Source of the DNA: an uncultured Eubacteriales bacterium
GTDB lineage: Bacteria; Bacillota_A; Clostridia; Christensenellales; Aristaeellaceae
NCBI GenBank assembly: GCA_900321945.1
Contig: ONXY01000024.1
Location: 1-6,555, forward strand
Length of the DNA: 6,555 nt
Reading direction: 5' to 3'
Shown: positions 5,721 through 6,555 of the stretch, one piece after another
Layout: every line of letters begins with the position of its first letter
Position numbering within the stretch: the stretch's first letter is position 1
Notes under the pieces: model-generated
Seen by the model: the letters and a program-made list of their open reading frames with translations, nothing else
What the model was told of the DNA's origin: nothing
Database searches by the model: none
Position numbers and translations under genes: made by a program

Positions 5721-5749
5721 ATCTTATCACAGCCTGCCGTTTTCTGCAA
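5721..5749 (-). promoter_or_regulatory. Promoter P2 of the minus-strand operon
   Basis: Read on the minus strand: -35 TTGCAG (5749-5744), 17-bp spacer, extended -10 TG-A-TAAGAT (TAAGAT at 5726-5721). Transcription would begin near 5714, leaving a leader of about 33 nt. The 13-mer GCTGTGATAAGAT is identical to that of the STAS promoter at 2126-2154, and AACGG occupies the same spacer position. Confidence 0.68.
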
Positions 5750-5755
5750 ACATAT

Positions 5756-5769
5756 GCGGATAATTCCGC
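5756..5769. repeat. Inverted repeat just upstream of promoter P2
   Basis: GCGGA (5756-5760), TAAT, TCCGC (5765-5769). It is centred about 49 bp upstream of the predicted P2 start, a position suited to an activator. A second ATTCCG lies 20 bp further (5783-5788 versus 5763-5768). The half-sites are short, so chance is possible. Confidence 0.3.
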
Positions 5770-5902
5770 CGAACCGGCGCGGATTCCGGACGAAGGAGCG
5801 GGGTGAACGGGGAGAAACGATTGATTTATAACCGGTCCCGGTTGATACCGGACTGCCGCCGAGGAACGGACCCTGAACATGAACACTGTCAGCTCCTTCA
5901 TA

Positions 5903-5931
5903 GTGACGAAAACGGCAACAGGTGGTATAAT
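5903..5931 (+). promoter_or_regulatory. Promoter P3 of the malic enzyme gene
   Basis: A perfect TATAAT (5926-5931) preceded by TG (5923-5924) gives a consensus extended -10. With a 17-bp spacer the -35 is GTGACG (5903-5908), 4 of 6 matches. The predicted start near 5938 leaves a leader of about 170 nt to the ATG at 6109. AAAACGG directly follows the -35, as in P2. Confidence 0.72.
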
Positions 5932-5937
5932 AATAAA

Positions 5938-6108
5938 ACAGCAGGCATCGGACACGGCAGACCGGCCCGGGGACGGACAGGGCGGTATGAAACGCATTCA
6001 GAATCCGGTACCATGACCGACAGCGGCCGCCGGCGCCAGGCCGGATCCGATGGCAGCGGACCGTATCCTGGATGTGGGACGGGAATGTGAAAGGATGATG
6101 GAGGACTT
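5938..6108 (+). promoter_or_regulatory. Leader of the malic enzyme transcript with nested short ORFs
   Basis: About 170 nt, GC-rich. It holds a nine-codon frame (ATG 5987, TGA 6014-6016), a 25-codon frame starting at 6013 that overlaps it by ATGA and ends at 6090, and a 20-codon frame (6050-6112) that overlaps the malic enzyme start. None has a strong ribosome site. I recognise no riboswitch and no terminator hairpin with a T run. Confidence 0.35.
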
Positions 6109-6112
6109 ATGA
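6050..6112 (+). CDS. Possible 20-codon ORF coupled to the malic enzyme
   Basis: ATG at 6050, TGA at 6110-6112, overlapping the malic enzyme ATG (6109-6111) as ATGA. The product would begin MAADRILDV and end MMEDL and could form an amphipathic helix. Its only upstream purine stretch is weak. It could couple translation into the malic enzyme gene, or be a by-product of the GGATGATGGAGG ribosome-site region. Confidence 0.17.
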   Translation: MAADRILDVGRECERMMEDL

Positions 6113-6555
6113 ATTACGCGGAAGAATCCCTGCGCCTGCACGGCGAATGGCAGGGGAAAATAGAGATTGTTTCCCGTGTGCCGGTAAAAAACAAAGAAGA
6201 TCTCTCTCTGGCCTATACGCCCGGCGTCGCGCAGCCTTGTCTGGAAATCCAGAAAAACTACGATCAGTCTTTCACTCTGACCAGACGGCACAACCTGGTG
6301 GCGGTGATCACCGACGGCACTGCAGTGCTGGGGCTGGGCGATATCGGTCCGGAAGCCGGCATGCCCGTAATGGAAGGAAAATGCGCGCTTTTCAAGGCGT
6401 TCGGCGATGTGGATGCTTTTCCCATCTGCATCCGCAGCAAGGACGTGGATGAGATCGTCCGCACCGTCTATCTGATCAGCGGCAGTTTCGGCGGCATTAA
6501 TCTGGAGGATATCGCGGCGCCGCGATGCTTTGAGATCGAGCGCAGATTAAAGGAA
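6109..6555 (+). CDS. Malic enzyme (oxaloacetate-decarboxylating), N-terminal part
   Basis: The first 149 residues of a malic enzyme, cut by the window end (the family's short bacterial form is roughly 390-410 residues). The enzyme oxidatively decarboxylates malate to pyruvate and CO2, reducing NAD or NADP. Visible family marks are [12 protein letters not shown] (33-44, with the conserved catalytic-region Tyr36), [20 protein letters not shown] (68-87), [19 protein letters not shown] in outline (88-106, with Lys91 at the catalytic lysine position) and [16 protein letters not shown] (129-144, with Glu133 and Asp134 as metal ligands). The cofactor-binding domain lies beyond the window, so NAD versus NADP preference is not visible. 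GGAGG at 6100-6104 leaves only 4 nt to the ATG, a short but workable spacing; the conserved YTPGV distance supports this start. Confidence 0.95.
   Translation, partial: MNYAEESLRLHGEWQGKIEIVSRVPVKNKEDLSLAYTPGVAQPCLEIQKNYDQSFTLTRRHNLVAVITDGTAVLGLGDIGPEAGMPVMEGKCALFKAFGDVDAFPICIRSKDVDEIVRTVYLISGSFGGINLEDIAAPRCFEIERRLKE

Noticed and set aside
4662..5831. 389-codon plus-strand frame opposite the CHR gene and the 286-residue gene
   Set aside because: Antisense to a recognisable CHR transporter and ends past promoter P2; composition is that of a shadow frame.
5803..6090. 95-codon plus-strand frame through the malic enzyme leader
   Set aside because: It runs through promoter P3 (5903-5931), has no family resemblance and no good ribosome site; only its last 25 codons lie in the transcript.
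1..6555. CRISPR array, insertion sequence, tRNA or prophage elements
   Set aside because: No regularly spaced identical repeats, transposase, tRNA-like fold, attachment site or phage gene is visible in the window.

Overview
The window looks like chromosomal DNA from a GC-rich Firmicute (Clostridia, possibly a gut or rumen lineage such as Christensenellales). The evidence is strong AGGAGG-type ribosome binding sites, TG-extended -10 promoters with 17-bp spacers, short Rho-independent terminators, and best family matches (SpoIIAA-like STAS proteins, DUF4097/PspC membrane genes, a split chromate-type transporter, a clostridial-style malic enzyme). The genus is a guess; no rRNA or marker gene is present.

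Layout. (1) 1-1931, plus strand: the C-terminal part of a polytopic membrane protein, then a DUF4097 adhesin-like repeat protein overlapping it by ATGA, then a small PspC-domain protein, closed by a clear terminator at 1875-1931. This resembles the envelope/stress gene sets common in Firmicutes. (2) 1932-2324: no convincing gene. It holds a phased direct repeat (2083-2120, with a possible third copy at 2061), a promoter at 2126-2154 and a structured leader of about 164 nt. (3) 2325-3575, plus strand: a three-gene partner-switching-like module, STAS / degenerate RsbW-like protein / STAS. The middle protein lacks the residues expected of an active HATPase kinase. (4) 3590-3684: two adjacent hairpin terminators, one serving each strand, between convergent operons. 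(5) 5681 down to 3738, minus strand: an unrecognised 286-residue protein overlapping the first of two short-chain chromate-transporter (CHR) genes. (6) 5682-6108: a divergent control region with a minus promoter (5721-5749), a plus promoter (5903-5931) and a leader of about 170 nt with nested short ORFs. (7) 6109 to the window end: the N-terminal 149 residues of a malic enzyme.

The most interesting point is regulatory. The three best promoters share an AACGG element at the same position in the spacer, right after the -35. The STAS-operon promoter and the transporter-operon promoter also share the 13-mer GCTGTGATAAGAT. This may link the partner-switching module and the transporter operon to one regulator or holoenzyme, or it may simply be this organism's promoter style. 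The module's lack of a recognisable kinase active site and of a nearby sigma factor or phosphatase is the second point worth following up.
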